Positions 37,200 to 50,360 of a stretch of 64,000 nucleotides of DNA are shown in pieces (position 1 is the stretch's first letter; each line of letters opens with the position of its first letter). Source of the DNA: Lucifuga dentata (lineage: Eukaryota > Chordata > Actinopteri > Ophidiiformes > Bythitidae); NCBI GenBank assembly GCA_014773175.1, contig VXCM01000469.1:1-64000 (forward strand), given 5' to 3'. Under the pieces are notes generated by a model. That model saw only the letters and a program-made list of their open reading frames with translations, had not been told where the DNA came from and ran no database searches. Position numbers and translations under genes: made by a program.

Positions 37200-37440
37200 G
37201 GTAGAAATGACTGGTGGGAGAGCAGGGGGTGTCCCATGTCGATTTTATGGGGGCACAAACTGGAACATCCGATAACTCCCGCACGGCTGATTTCACCCCC
37301 TGTCACCAGCCAGCACATCTCAAACAAATATACACAGCAGCGGCACTTCTCCTTGATAGTGTGTGACTTCAACAGATCAGAGAGAGATGGAGGAATAGAA
37401 TCAGCTGCCTGACAAGCGGCACCCTCTCTCATCCAGCAAT
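37200..37440. promoter_or_regulatory. Possible enhancer-like non-coding block
   Basis: Complex sequence (GGAACATCCGATAACTCCCG, CACGGCTGATTTCACCCC) continuing the block to its left; CA-free and CG-containing. Confidence 0.28.
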
Positions 37441-38543
37441 TTCACAGTGTCATTTTGGGATTATTTCATTACTTGCCATGATCCATGACTGAAACTCATT
37501 TTGACCCTGAGTGCTCAGAGACAATGTGTGACGTACAGAGAGAAGAAGTGAGAGATGGTAGCACGAAGCAGGAAAAAACTCTGAGTACTTACTATTGAGC
37601 CATTTGAATAATTAAACTTCAACTCTTTAAAGTATTCATAGGAAAACGTTGGGTAGTCATTGGATAGTGTGTGTGTATGCGTGTGTGTAGACTGTGTTTT
37701 TCTTGGACAGAAAGGGATTTGCCTTGTGGTATGGCTGTTTATTTGTGAACTGCAGTACATGTTTAAGTAATCAGTATTGTAGCAGAGCAGCTAGTGATAC
37801 CAAATAGTGTGTTTTCATGCTTCTTCAGAGCAGTCAGACACACGATGATGTCAGCGAGGAACACGTCCAAAGCCTGCAGCGGCTTGTACCACTTCGCCCT
37901 CCAGCACCTCTCGCTTTTCTCAGGTTACAGAAGGATTCCAGGCAGAGGATCCCAGGCAGGAAGTATCGCCACATTAGCTCCATTACATTAATTAAGAATG
38001 TTTAATTTCTAAAATGGAGCATGAGATGGAGACATGACTCACAGCTTTCCATTTCCGTTCTATCTTTAAACACAAAAAGGACCTGCTTAATGGTTTGGCA
38101 TGCATGGAGGCAACATAATACCATGCTCATTTTCACTGCATGCTACGTATTGACACTTTATGAAAACTAGCTGAACAGTATGAGTGATGAGGAAGCTGTT
38201 TGAAATAGGAGCTTCCACTCAGTGCACACACACATGCATACACACAAAGCAGAAAATCACACAATCTGCAGAATCTGAAGTGTTGACAAACAATATATGC
38301 ACATTCTTTTATTCAGGCATAATCACCCTATAGTGTTGTAGGGGATGCGTTCAGTGTTCAGCTATACAATCATGTTAACAGGCTTTGTAAATGCTGCTCA
38401 ATTCATCCTTTTCAAAACCCGGAATGTTTATTGTTCCTCGTCTATTATACCGTGTGTTTGTCACGTTTCCAATGAAAGTGATGCACAACAATGACAGATT
38501 AAACATGACCATTGGCTGTGCTGTTACCTTGTCAAATGCCAGC

Positions 38544-38775
38544 ACACACATACACACACACACCTGTGATTGTGTGTGTGAATACATACACCTTGGTATT
38601 GTTACCTCCCAGTCAGGGTGCACTATAAACCGTTTAGACATGGAGGGCTTTACTGCCTTTATGGCTGCACTCCCCTAAGTCAGCATGGCAGACTGGGGGA
38701 TCCTTTCTGGCATGCACACTCTCACACACACACACACACATACACACACACACATATGCATGCACACACACACCA
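38544..38775 (+). repeat. Two (CA)n clusters
   Basis: Short CA arrays at about 38544-38563 and 38715-38773, the second with TA and TG interruptions. Confidence 0.85.
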
Positions 38776-39133
38776 CATGCACATGACACAGTTGATGAAT
38801 GCTTTTTACATCAGCTGTTAAAAACAGCTAGTGTCAAGCAAGTCTTACACCAGGAAAAATCCTCGCTGGAAGTGATGTGTTTATAGCAACAATGGCTGTT
38901 TGTTCAGAATAAAGTGTAGTTAACAAAACACTTGCTTAGGTCACAAAATTCTTTATATGTTGGTTGCACTTGTTATTTATGCTGGAGTGCTCAGGGCTGA
39001 GGTAGGCGGCTCAGGCAGAGTTACTGTATGAGCTAAAATAAAGTGCAAAAGGCAACCGGCGGATCACATGATCTCCAACAGGCAAATAAATTATGTAAGC
39101 TATGTGATAATGAAACATATATATATATATATT

Positions 39134-39478
39134 CAGTGTTTCCCATACATAGGTTGTACTTGGGCAGCCCGCCCAGGTTAATGAAGACCCACCCAGATTT
39201 TGCGGGACGACCCAGCCTTAAAAAAAAATAAAATACAACTGGGACACTGCTGTCAGATACACACACTGACGTGCACACACAGCAACAAGATGAACTGCGA
39301 CGTATATTTCATTTCAACGCACATTAATCAACATCTAACTATAAAGACAGAAATCTCTATCTGTGGCACCAATAGCTCCAGAACTTGGCACTGTATGAAG
39401 TTGAAATTCAGAATTTAGATACACGGTGTGCCTGCTGCCCACTGCCACAAGTACATTTTCAACTTGTGGGAAACACTG
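39134..39478 (+). mobile_element. hAT-like non-autonomous element, copy B
   Basis: It begins CAGTGTTTCCCATACA and ends TTGTGGGAAACACTG, giving short terminal inverted repeats of the hAT-like CAGNGNTTCCCA type. It is 345 bases long and has no coding capacity. The first 150 bases match the reverse complement of 22832-22968. An AT microsatellite lies directly to the left, and no clean 8-base target duplication is visible, so superfamily assignment rests on the termini. Confidence 0.75.
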
Positions 39479-40129
39479 TTATTATGAGGTGAATCCAGAA
39501 TAATGTCAGTTTTGCTTGTACATTTCATAACAACAGTCCTAAATTGAGAAGTATAAAATACTGTATATTGATGTATCTTTTTCTAGTCTTTATCCTCATC
39601 TGTCACTGTTGATTGGTTTTATGCTTATTTTTTTTTTTATCTTTCTGCATCAACTTCAGGTTCACCACCAGTTTGGAGCAGATGAACAACCTAAAATAAT
39701 CATATAGGTTGAAGTTTTTACCACCCAAGTGCAACAAAAGCATTAAGAAAGTGAGAGAGATGTCAAACACTTGCTTTCTATACACTCCACATCATCCTGA
39801 CAAAAGGACTAATCTGCTAAATTAACTTGAAACACCTGGAGTGTAGAGGCTTTAAAAACAAATATTGTCTTGTGGTTTTAGATTAACACACATGAAAATG
39901 TTTTGTGGGCAAGTCCTGCTCTTGTCACATAATTCAGGTTGTGGTGGAGGAACGCTACATAATTGGTATCCACATCAGTAATCTGCATTTAGAATATGTG
40001 CTAGATTTATAAAATGTTATCAAATAGTTAAGTTGGGGTGTTAGAAAGTGACACATTATGGGCTGTAATTCAAGTGTGTGGGTGTGTGCGTGTTTAGATG
40101 TGACATCAAGGCTAGCACAGGCTTTGGTG

Positions 40130-40161
40130 AGAACGTGTGTGTTGTGTGTGTGTGTGTGTTG
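40130..40161 (+). repeat. (GT)n microsatellite, short
   Basis: GTGTGTTGTGTGTGTGTG type array. Confidence 0.88.
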
Positions 40162-40219
40162 GGGAAACTGGCCCTTTGAGGTTTGGATGTTCTGACTGCA
40201 CTGGGCTTGATGGGGATAA

Positions 40220-40530
40220 TGGAATGTCATTCTGTCAGCTTCTTGGCTGATTAGGGAGTGTTTGTTATTTATTGATTGTCTTTCATGGCGAATTATCTAT
40301 GCACAGGTCAGTGCCAGCGTTTTATTCCTCAAGCTCTGATGGCCGGCTATTCCCATCCTCACACAAAATCAATGAGTACAAATAAAAAGGAATTTTAAAA
40401 ATGGGGGAAATTAGCAAACATCTCAGTGCGGCTGGTGTCATGCATATGTTAGCTGTGACACGCAGCCTGACATGAGCCTCACATTTCCATGAAACCGCAC
40501 TTTCACCAAGTATTCACTTCATTTTAACGA
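40220..40530. promoter_or_regulatory. Enhancer-like non-coding block
   Basis: TTGGCTGATTAGGGAG, ATTTATTGATTGTC, TGATGGCCGGCTATTCC and GCTGTGACACGCAGCC are in continuous complex sequence right of a GT microsatellite. Confidence 0.35.
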
Positions 40531-41189
40531 CAGTCGTGTCTTATCCACTTCCTGTCTCGTCTTTGTCTTTTCATCCTAATCACCATGCAAGTGTCTACTA
40601 CCTGCATGTGTCACATTTTAGTCATATTCATCATGAAAGCAGAGGAAGCAGCCTAAATGGCCTGTTGTATAATATTTGCTTGACACAGAATCACATTTGG
40701 CCAAAACAGCTAATTTAATAAAATGAATTTTCAGGAACTTTTATATCGTTGTTGATTGATTATTGTTGATTTTCATATTGAACTGTTTAAGCTGTAAATG
40801 TTATCTTATATCTGTATACAGTTTAGAATTTGGAGTATTTCTGGTAAATTGACATCATGAATTGAAACTGGTCACAATTTTGCTGTGGGTTCATGAGATT
40901 CCATTAAAGACCCCCACACCCAATATTGAGAACCAGTAAGTTAGAGAATGACTTCATGTTATTTGCCTGCATCTGAAGCCCACTTTCCCAATTTATTTAG
41001 TTCATTTCTCATTGTAAGAGTACAGCTACTATTTATGGTGCCAGAGAGTCAACAACTGTCACGACTGCCTCTCCTTACACACACTCACTGTCTTCCTCTT
41101 TTCAAAGCCTTTGTGCGGCGGTGCTGATGTTTGTGTGGTTGAGACGGATGCAACCCTCTTTATTAGATAGCATCAGTCTTTTGTCAAAC

Positions 41190-41430
41190 GACTAGAATTG
41201 CACAGTGGTGGCTGTCTGCAGTGCCATGCTGGATTTCGCTTCAGCCTTCCGAGGCCAATCGCTCAGGCTTTTTGTTTAACCTGGCGGCCATGTGATGGGG
41301 CCCGCTTGGCCTCGTCATCTTGAGCATAAAAGGAGTTGGTGTTAGGCCTCTTCTCAGACCAAACGGCTGTCCAAGCCGCATTGACTTTCTGTCAGCGCCA
41401 ACCCGCTTATTGTTTGTGAGTTTGATTAAA
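41190..41430. promoter_or_regulatory. Enhancer-like non-coding block
   Basis: CCGAGGCCAATCGCTCAGGC, GGCGGCCATGTGATGGGG and CTTGGCCTCGTCATC lie together; a CCAAT-type box is on the + strand at about 41254. Confidence 0.33.
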
Positions 41431-42039
41431 AATAAAAAAAAAAGAAGGAAGACAAAAAATGCAATTACTCAAGTTGGAGGAAACCGAATGCGGACCTCAC
41501 AGAGATAATCACAGACTAATGTGACATTCTTCCATCACCACAGCAACCAGAGAAAAGCCTGTGAGCAGCAGAAGTGTAGTATGGGGAAATAAATAACATG
41601 GCTGTGCTGTACAGGCACAGATTTCCATGTCTTCTGTAAAGTGTTTTTAGGATGTCCTTCACTGTTGCAGCAGTGTAATGGCTTGTTGTGCACAAATGGA
41701 TTTTTATGAACCATCACAGCTGCATCTGTTTCACTTTGCATCCATTTAACTAGTTACAGTATTGTACATATGGAGAGTAAGAAGTGTTTCCGCCTCGCCA
41801 CTGATGGTCACGTGCGTCGCACTAGAGATGCAGTAAAATCAGAGCTGGACTGTTTTCTATTCAGATTGTGCCTCATAGAGAACAATACCAAAAATGGGAA
41901 AATAAGGACACGCCCATTGACATACTTGGAAAGAAAAAGTGTTACTTGCACAGGCACACTTAAACACACTCCAAGTTGGTGACTGCGGGTGGTATATCTG
42001 TGCGTGGTGCGTCTCTTAATCGCTGCTGAGCAAACAGCT

Positions 42040-42215
42040 TCCAGATGTAGAAGGTTTGTGCAGGCCCCGCCCCGTCCAGATGCCCAGTCTTCCAGCAGAT
42101 CTGCCTCAAATTGGGCACATTTGAGTAATCATTTAGTTCCCATCTTTCTGAAGGGGAACTTTTATTAATAAAGCCTTTTCATCTCTATCTTTGATTAGGA
42201 TGGGTGGTGCTTAGG
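42040..42215. promoter_or_regulatory. Possible enhancer-like non-coding block
   Basis: GGCCCCGCCCCGTCC is a GC-box-like core; TTTATTAATAAAGCC follows 100 bases later. Confidence 0.28.
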
Positions 42216-42595
42216 GGGTATGAAGGGATAATGGCTTTGTCATGTGGAAGAGGGAGGAAGTGGGTAGGAGGATCACCATACGCAAGAGGGATTGGGTTTG
42301 GGTGTTTGGGGGATGTTGTTGTTTTTTAACGTGTGTTACAGTGGAAGGAAGCTGGTGATAGGAAAGAAAAGGACATCCTCTGTTTTAAGTGGTTCCAGGT
42401 TATCTTCCCCCCCNCCCCCCTCCCCCATACATGTTTGAGCATGTTGCCTTCAGCCATAAAAACTCAAGAAACTCCTACGATGCTTTACATCACCCCATAC
42501 ACCGAAGCCTTTTATCTCAAGGTAGAGGTGTCTAATTATATTTTTGGTGGTTTGTGCAAATCAAAGGCTGACTGGTTGAAACAGATGTCACTATT

Positions 42596-42600
<5 letters not shown>

Positions 42601-42633
<33 letters not shown>

Positions 42634-42660
42634 TGTTTGTGTTTGTTTGTTTGTTTGTTT
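42601..42660 (+). repeat. (GT)15 then (GTTT)n
   Basis: GT array to 42630 grading into TTTG units to 42660. Confidence 0.95.
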
Positions 42661-43298
42661 CCAGGATCCAATTCAGCAGATTGCACATCATTCTAGTAAT
42701 GCAGTAGCAATAAATGCTGTCTGAACTTTGATCTCCAGTTGGTGATCAACATAGGGCCAAAAACTAATGTCAAACATTATGAAAAGTTTAATCTTAGAAA
42801 AAGCGTTGATTGATTGATAAGTCTCAGATAACTGATATTCATTTACTGTAAATTCATATCATACCTTAGAACAAGCATGATTTTTAAAATATTGTTTGTC
42901 TCCTCAGATTGCCACTTCTTGCTGTAATCAAGATTTATGTCGTATGAAATTCTTTATATTCCAATAAAGCTTTACTTCTGTATCCTCACATAAACAAAGA
43001 CAGAACATGGAGGATGCTGTTTAGAGGTGCTAGGTGTTGGATGACAGTGAGTTTCAGCTCTGCCTGACTGCAGGTCAACCACAGGGATGGCCTCGTGGGT
43101 TGCCTGATTCCCATTTCAGCATCGGTGTTGTCCGCCTGAGCAGCGACCAGCCGTCACTTTCCATTTAGGCCTCCTGCGAAACGCTGACATGCTCAAAGAC
43201 ATATAGGATTCCATTATTTTCACTCATATGAGAGTGCCACACTTGATTCAAGCAGAGCTGTCATGGCAAACCCCAAGCCCACCCCTCACATACATAGA

Positions 43299-43321
43299 CC
43301 CCCCCACCCCAACCCACCCCC
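43299..43321 (-). repeat. C-rich tract, G-quadruplex motif on minus strand
   Basis: Runs of seven, four, three and five C separated by one or two A. The reverse complement has four G runs with very short loops. Confidence 0.85.
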
Positions 43322-43349
43322 ACTACCCATCAACCTGCTGACCTTGAAA

Positions 43350-43680
43350 TTCTGTGATTCGCGTCAATGAAAACGAACTAATTCTGATGTGAGCGTATGA
43401 TCCCTCTCCATTTAGCCAATGAAATGTTTTATGCAATTGCTGACTTACCTCCTCTGTCTCTATAAAGCAGCTCTGGGCAGCAGAGAGAAAGTCGGCTCAT
43501 AACGCTGCCATTGTAAATCAGAGAGATTTAATTTCAATTTCATTTCAAAGGGTGACCCATCAATAATTAAAAGGATGTGTTTATGACTTACACAAGATCA
43601 TAATTAATCTGCTCCAGGGAGAAAGGGTTTTACAGAGATTATATCCATCATGTTCTCTTTTGTTGGTTACAGGCCACAGT
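43350..43680. promoter_or_regulatory. Enhancer-like non-coding block
   Basis: AACGAACTAATTCTGATG, TTAGCCAATGAAATG, CATCAATAATTAAAAGG and CATAATTAATCTGCTCC, with CTATAAAGCAGC at 43461. A TATA-like element with an upstream CCAAT could mark a promoter, but no transcript is evident. Confidence 0.36.
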
Positions 43681-44329
43681 ATGGCAGAGGGTAGCATTGA
43701 TTAAGATGTGCTTAGTGGATTATAAGATGCTGTTCCTCAGGCAAGTCATAAAGCATAAAATCAATCTTTTCCCTTTCTGCTAAAGCCCATACAGTTTTAA
43801 CAAGCTATGATTCATAAGCAGGGTAGAGAACATGGATGTGGGAGATTAGGTTATGACTTCTCTCATATTTGGCTGTGTAAGATTATTTCAGTAGGGGTAA
43901 GATGAGGATTTGTCGCGATTATTTGCATGTGGAGATTATGGATATTGAATAAATCTTGTGTTCTGCATTGTCATATATTTTCTCTTCATGTCAGTGCCAA
44001 CACTGTAAAACAAGATAACCTCTCGATCACCCTAAAATATTGACTTGCAAACTGTACGTAAAATGCTTTTCCTTAGAAGAATGTCTTTGTAATGATATAC
44101 AAGTCATTGAAACTTTAATCAAGTAGATCTGGTTCATTGTTTCTGAGCTAAACAGCGGCCAAACTTGGCAATCTTTAGAAATACATTGAACTTGTTTCAT
44201 GGTGAGTTGACAAGGGAAAAGCACATCAGCAGTTACCAGTCAAACAGAAAATGGAGAGTGTCAAGCAGTACACCAAATCAAGACAGATCCTGCAGCGAAA
44301 TGTGTTTAGGCATTGTACCGATTTCACTT

Positions 44330-44540
44330 TTCCCGTCTCGCTTCTTTTCCTGCTCCCTGGGCCAGGTGGGAGGAATTAGCCATTATGATGGCTCCCAGCC
44401 CTGCACCTCAACTGATGGGCAGAGAAGTCTGGCCCGTTTTCGTCACCTGTCTTGGCTTCTGGGATTTAACATGGCTGGGTGTCTGGCAGCAGACAGGCGA
44501 GGCAGGGGACAAAAACAAACCAACACAAAGAGAAATACAA
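44330..44540. promoter_or_regulatory. Enhancer-like non-coding block
   Basis: GGAATTAGCCATTATGATGG and GATTTAACATGGCTGGG in GC-richer sequence; two overlapping forward frames are open but unlike known proteins. Confidence 0.32.
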
Positions 44541-45469
44541 CATGCTTGTGAACAAAAGAATTAGATGTATGGGCATGCAGAGATTGCTTTTTTTGCTGGG
44601 GTCAGTTGATTTGACAAGTAGCGTTTTTCTTGATATGTATATGTTTGTATGTATAGCCTGCCCCTATAGCAAGCAGAAGCAACTTTAGTATGCAGGGAAC
44701 AGTGAGGCAGAATGAGAATTGGGGTAAAAAAAAAAAGAGGAGGTGCTGGATTGATTTTTTTTTTTTTTCCTCCACTCCTTGGTATGAAAAGGTCACTTTG
44801 ATCAATGCTGCATAATTGGGACTGTATTAGGATCATATCGGGTAATTTTACTGTTTAATGATGAAATATTAAATATTGGGTAGGTAAGATTGCAGTCATT
44901 AGTGAGCGCTTTCATTTATAGCCCTTTAATTAATTTGAACCTGACCCCTAGTCCAATACTTTTGAGTGTGCAGACTTAAAAGCATTCTCTGCTGAAACCA
45001 CAAGCTCTTAGCCAATTGGATCCACTTACCTATACACATACCTCACTATGTTAATGGACATGGGAGAATGGTATTAGCACTTTAGTAAATAATATGACTC
45101 TACTAATAGTATACTTGGAAGCAACAAAGGAAAATGTGTTATAGACAATGCCTTAAACCCTGTTTTTAACATAGGCTGCAACTCGTAAAAGTTATATAAA
45201 ACAAACACTGCAACATTAGACTGAGGAGGAAGGACTTTGAATAATTCCTTTAAAGCACATTTCAAAGCTGTGGAAGTTTTAATCAGATCACTGACCGACG
45301 CAGTTCATCAAATCATAAAATAGCCTGAGTTTCAGCTTTGACAACATACTTAATCACTGTCAAACCTGACTCCATATTTTCCCCAGACTTTCATCTATTC
45401 ATTTCCTTCCTTCTCCAACTCTTCATTATTAACCATGATTGGACATAAAGACAATATGTGAGGAGTCAT

Positions 45470-45730
45470 GCCGCCGCATAGATGAGTGCTCTTTCTGTAA
45501 ATGACCAGAAGTGGGCTGGTAAAGCAGAGAGTGCATCGGGGCAAAGGGAGGACAGTACGACTAAAAGCACTTTAATGACATGGCTGGACTCGTGTTTCCT
45601 AATGATGCGGGTGAGATTAATTATGCTCTGTGTATGGGTCATAATTATACGACCACTGATCCTTTCCCCTGGCTATGGTCAGGCACTCTCCTCCCATGCC
45701 TTGAGTTTCAGATAATCCATCAACACATTC
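45470..45730. promoter_or_regulatory. Enhancer-like non-coding block
   Basis: GTGAGATTAATTATGCTC and GGTCATAATTATACGACC (near-palindromic) stand in repeat-free sequence. Confidence 0.35.
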
Positions 45731-47469
45731 ACATATTCCTTTCATTATGTGTGTTATTTATTTATTATCGTTATATATTTATTTCTTTATGCTTGACGTG
45801 GAAAGTAAGGGAATATTAGATCTTGCCGAGTACTCACTGTGATGAGTTTTGTGTGATTTAAAGTTGTTGATGATGCTGATCACATCCTGCAAAAAAAATC
45901 ATTGTTGTCTGCAAAATGTAGACGTATTCACTTGCATATTCATACATTCTACTTTATGTATTCAATATAATAAAAGTGAGACAATGGAATGTGTGGATTT
46001 GCAAATCGATTAACCTGTGTTATGAGAGAAAAGTACATTTTCAAACCAAAAACTAGACTAAATGACTTATTAAGACTGATATCTGTAGTTGTAATTGGTG
46101 CTCATAAAGCAATTTAATAACTTATGAATTACTTAACATCAATCATTTTGTCGGATCCACAGGGATGAAACTAAGAAAATTAACTTAGTAGGATAAAGGC
46201 ATAGAATGCATGGAAACTTACAATTATTCTCCAAATTCCAGGCATATATAAGAGAATATTCAAGCCAAGAAAGAAGTTATTCTCCTGTGTCACTGTATGA
46301 TTAATAGTTTTCTTGTGACTTTAAAGACATTTAAACAGTTTTGATTATTCAGTAATTACAAGTTTTCTGCCTTTGTTCAATTGGCAATTTTACAGTTTTT
46401 GCATGATTGTTAAAATTTTCAGTGTTAACAGCATATACAAAGAATGCTAAATCTGCCGAATAATATCTACAGGTACACAGTTGAATGAACAATGCTGGAA
46501 CAATATTTGATATGCACATATTCATATGTTCTTGGTGACTTTGAATTTGCCAGAGTGATGTTTTATAAAACCTCCTATAGGAGCCAAGCCAGTTTTAGAC
46601 TTTTCCATACAACCTCATGCTGTAGGATGTATTGTATTTATTATAGCTGTAATAAACTAGACAGTAAGTAATAACTACCAACAATTAGCTGAAGTTAAAC
46701 TTTCATAGATGTTACAGATGACTGGATAATGGTTGTGTGCGTCTTTTCCATGAACATTTGCCTACCAGTCTTTTGTTTTTGTAGGCCAAAATAAGTTTTA
46801 TATTCCTTTTCTTGAATGTCGTGGTGAGGAAGCTTCTATGTTGTAAAGCTTTCAAAAGCTGATAATTCTTAGCTTTTGGGTGTCTGTTTAGTTCACTTTT
46901 TGTCATTTCTTTTTATGCCAACTGTTTTTCTTTGGCATACATAAGAGGCTTATAAGATTAACATATATCTTAAAATATAGCATAAATATACTGATAACGC
47001 TTTATCTAGTTTCTTTTATTTATTGTCTGTAATGATGCTATGCATATGCCATCAAAAAATGTCCTATTATGGCACGAGGTATGAAACACTGGATAAAATA
47101 AAATAGGAATCAAAGATACAGATCTGAAAGGTCAATTTCCCTGCATTTCCTTAATATGTATTTTGGAGGTCATTTTCATAGCAATGAGGTAAATCTGTCA
47201 GTTTAAGATCAAAACAGTGATCTTCAGGCTTATGTGGAGACTTTAGGCAGCATAGAGGAACAGGAGGCAATTTTCTTTGAGGTAAGTAGAGTCAGTGCTT
47301 GATTTAATAAATCTCTATGAGATGCTCCCATCTAGCATCCTGAGAGCAGAGCTGGGTGGGGGGGCTGTATGTATGTCTGTGTATTGGAGAATGGGGTGGA
47401 GGGGTAACTGGTATGTCTTAATTCCTTGACATAAACATACACACAGATTAATGAAGTCGTGAGATTGTG
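45731..47469. other. No gene seen
   Basis: Very AT-rich, with no long frames and no recognisable repeats. Confidence 0.6.
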
Positions 47470-47720
47470 AAGAAGAGGAAAGATTGCTTATCGATCCATA
47501 TCAAAATTTTCATGCTAATCCCAGCCAGGAGACAGAGTGTCTGGTATCAGAGTTAATAATCTGATTTCTAGGCTGTCCAGCACAATTCCAGCCAGCGTGA
47601 GGGCCTAATCACAGCCCCGTCTTCCCATCTGAGAGCAGCTGCCTTGGCCCTGCAGCACGTCACCCCCCCCCCCCCNCCCCCCCCCCCGGCCCCTGCCACT
47701 GGCTCGGACAGTGATGGAGC
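47470..47720. promoter_or_regulatory. Possible enhancer-like block cut by a poly(C) join
   Basis: CTTATCGATCCATATC, GCTAATCCCAGCC and AGTTAATAATCTGATTTC precede the C run with N at 47676. Confidence 0.3.
47663..47687 (+). other. Poly(C) with single-N join (47676)
   Basis: C run on both sides of one N. The C-run join at 42407-42420 (N at 42414) is alike. Confidence 0.9.
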
Positions 47721-48359
47721 ATATGATAGAAACATGTTGACAAATTAAATTTTTTAAATTTCAGAGGAGATTTGTGGCAAAGTGATTGGTTGGTGACGGC
47801 GGTGGCTGCTAAGTGCTGGGAGAGCAGCTCTGACCTTCGTTTGTCAACGTGCTCATGGGATTTATAGGTTCCCTTTCTGTGTTATATGACATCTCGAACA
47901 GTTGCTGGTGACAAATTGTGAGCTTGGCGTTGTAAGGCTGAGTGTAGTGCAGTTTGGAGACACTGAGCATCAAAGGAACCTTTGGTCTATCAGCTGGTTA
48001 TACTGTTGTAGCATTTGTCTCTCTTCAAATGAAAATTCAAAAAGTATAAGATAGTTCAGAGTTAATTCATGTGCTGGGATGTGATGATTAGTACTCATTC
48101 TATAACCCTCAATCTCATTGATGAACTTTTTTAATAGTCATCAATGTGTTCCATGTCACATGTTAATCATGCTCATTTTGTTAGCTGTAACATGATCCTG
48201 TTAGGCTGAATGACTTGTTATGTCTTTGTGCCTAGTGTAATATGTTCTAAGCCCCTTTGAGCTGGTCCTGGTCACAGTGGCCTCCTACTGCAAAAGTGAT
48301 GGGAGGAGATGCTTGTGTGCACCCTGAGGAGAGCCAGCTGATGCGTCTTAGTTAGGCTA

Positions 48360-48615
48360 ATATCCTCGCCTCACATTTTTCTCTATTAAATCTTAATCAC
48401 AGACTTGTAGAGTGTCACTTGACATTTGCATTTTGCCAGGCAGAGCTGCGATGCACACGGCGTTCAGAGGTTCGACAGGCTTCTTCCACTGAGCGCTTTT
48501 TTCAATTACCAGCTCTCATCTTCAACAGGGTCATTGTAGCAGATTGGTGAGACTGAAATGCCTTTCCAACTCAATAACTCAACTCGTAATTAATTAGCAA
48601 AGCATGTGAAAAATA
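48360..48615. promoter_or_regulatory. Enhancer-like non-coding block
   Basis: CTTAATCACAGACTTG, GCACACGGCGTTCAGAGG, GAGCGCTTTTTTCAATTACC and CGTAATTAATTAGC. Confidence 0.33.
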
Positions 48616-49847
48616 TGAAAAGCACCAGATATCGATATCGAGTTGTTTTTGTAAAAGGTTTCATTCTGCAGAAGGGTTATTATACTGTCAATGATGAACA
48701 TGCTGTAGTTGAACTATTATTGTTCACAAACTACCATATGTTACAAATGCTGTGTTATCTTGTGAAAATAAAGAAAAACTTCATGCCGTTCAATGCATTA
48801 AGTCACTGTTGCTGTGAACATCAAAAATACAACAAAAGAGGAAGTGGCAAACAGTGACCATAAGAGTTCTTTTCAAAGCCATACCATTATCCTATTACCA
48901 TGTTTATTTACTCTCTGCATTCTCAATTGTATGGACCTTCATAATCGGACAAGCTGACAGGACTCGCATCATATTCATTCCATGGTTGTAGTTTCATATA
49001 AGAAAAGGTGTATTCTAGCTAGCTGTCAGTGGGAGACAAATGAAATGTGAAGCACAGCAGGAGAGAGAAATGACAAGGACATGTGAAAAGAAGCAGTCGA
49101 CACTGCTTTAACTTCTCTCAATAATCAATCTCATCTTGATGTTTACAAAAAAGAGTCAATAAGTAGAGCGAGAGCTTTGTGATTGGCTTTGATTTCTACC
49201 TCTTGTCCAAATCAGACATTATTGTCTCTGTCTCTCGATATGACATTGATAACAGTGGACGTGACAAGTAGAAACCACATCGATGAAACAAACGCATTCC
49301 TATACTGATGTCAAACACTTGTCCTCTTCTTTCTACCCTAACCTTTTTACAGACCGTTTCCCACACTTTACCGTAGACTTTGGTCGACTTTGCATGTTGG
49401 AGGCATCAATTGATAACAAGAAAATGTAGTACCAAATAGACAAGGCAAAGGTACAAGATGGCCGTGCTCTACTTTTTCATGGGATCGAGCATTCATAGTG
49501 CAGTTTAGTACAGTTCAGTATAGGACAAGTTTAAGGAAGAGTTTGTCTTTTTTTCAGTTTAGCATCGTCACCTCCCGAAGGCAGAGAACTGTCCCTTCCC
49601 CACCAACAGAATTTAATTTGGACAAATAGGTGGTGAGAAACTTTTTCTTGCTTTAAAATTCCCGCTTTGTTAGGTGACTCATAACTCATGATTTAGGCAA
49701 GAAACTAGATCTTACACACATTATATCATCTTAAATGAATGTTGTGATTCAAACACAACAGAAAACCTCAGTAGGTCCAATTTAACTGTTAAGAAGTATT
49801 GTACATGTTTGTGTTTGCTACATGTGTATCTGCATTGTGAGAGTCTA

Positions 49848-49869
49848 TGTGTGTGTGTGTGTGTGTGTG
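49848..49869 (+). repeat. (GT)n microsatellite
   Basis: Short GT array within a wider TG-rich stretch. Confidence 0.9.
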
Positions 49870-49984
49870 CGTGCTTGTTCTGTGACTAGCTTCTTGCAGC
49901 CCTTGCCAGTGATGGCAATAATTTGACAGTAATGTTGCCAATAAACAAACAAAACCCAACCTCTCTCATAATCTGTATGTGTTT

Positions 49985-50360
49985 GGGAGAGCATAATGAT
50001 GTGCTAGCATGGCCCGGTTTTCCATTGTGCTGCAGCCTTGTCATGGCGGCTCAGGGGAAGACTTATCCATATGAGAGGCTTAGGGAAGCCTGTTCAGATC
50101 TGCCAGGATTAGGTCCAGGCTAATACACTGGGTCAACAGCATGGTTCTCCTAATGAGACAGGTGTACAGTACTTACAGCCGTCTCTCCACGTAGCAGAGG
50201 CTCAAACAAAAGCTGATATCATCCCTCCCGGCTTAGCCCGACTCATAATATCCCCCTGTAGTAAATACAGTCGCTGTATCAGCTTTAATGCAGCCATCCA
50301 ACAAGCTCAGAGGTGATCTGGGCTGCACAGCATACTGGGAGATTTGGAATGCCAATGGCC
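49985..50360. promoter_or_regulatory. Enhancer-like non-coding block
   Basis: Complex sequence (GGCTTAGCCCGACTC, CCATATGAGAGGCTTAGGG, CGCTGTATCAGCTTTAATG). Confidence 0.3.

Noticed and set aside
38544..38775. Regularly spaced CA blocks as a CRISPR-like array
   Set aside because: They are microsatellites with no constant repeat or spacer structure, in a vertebrate genome.
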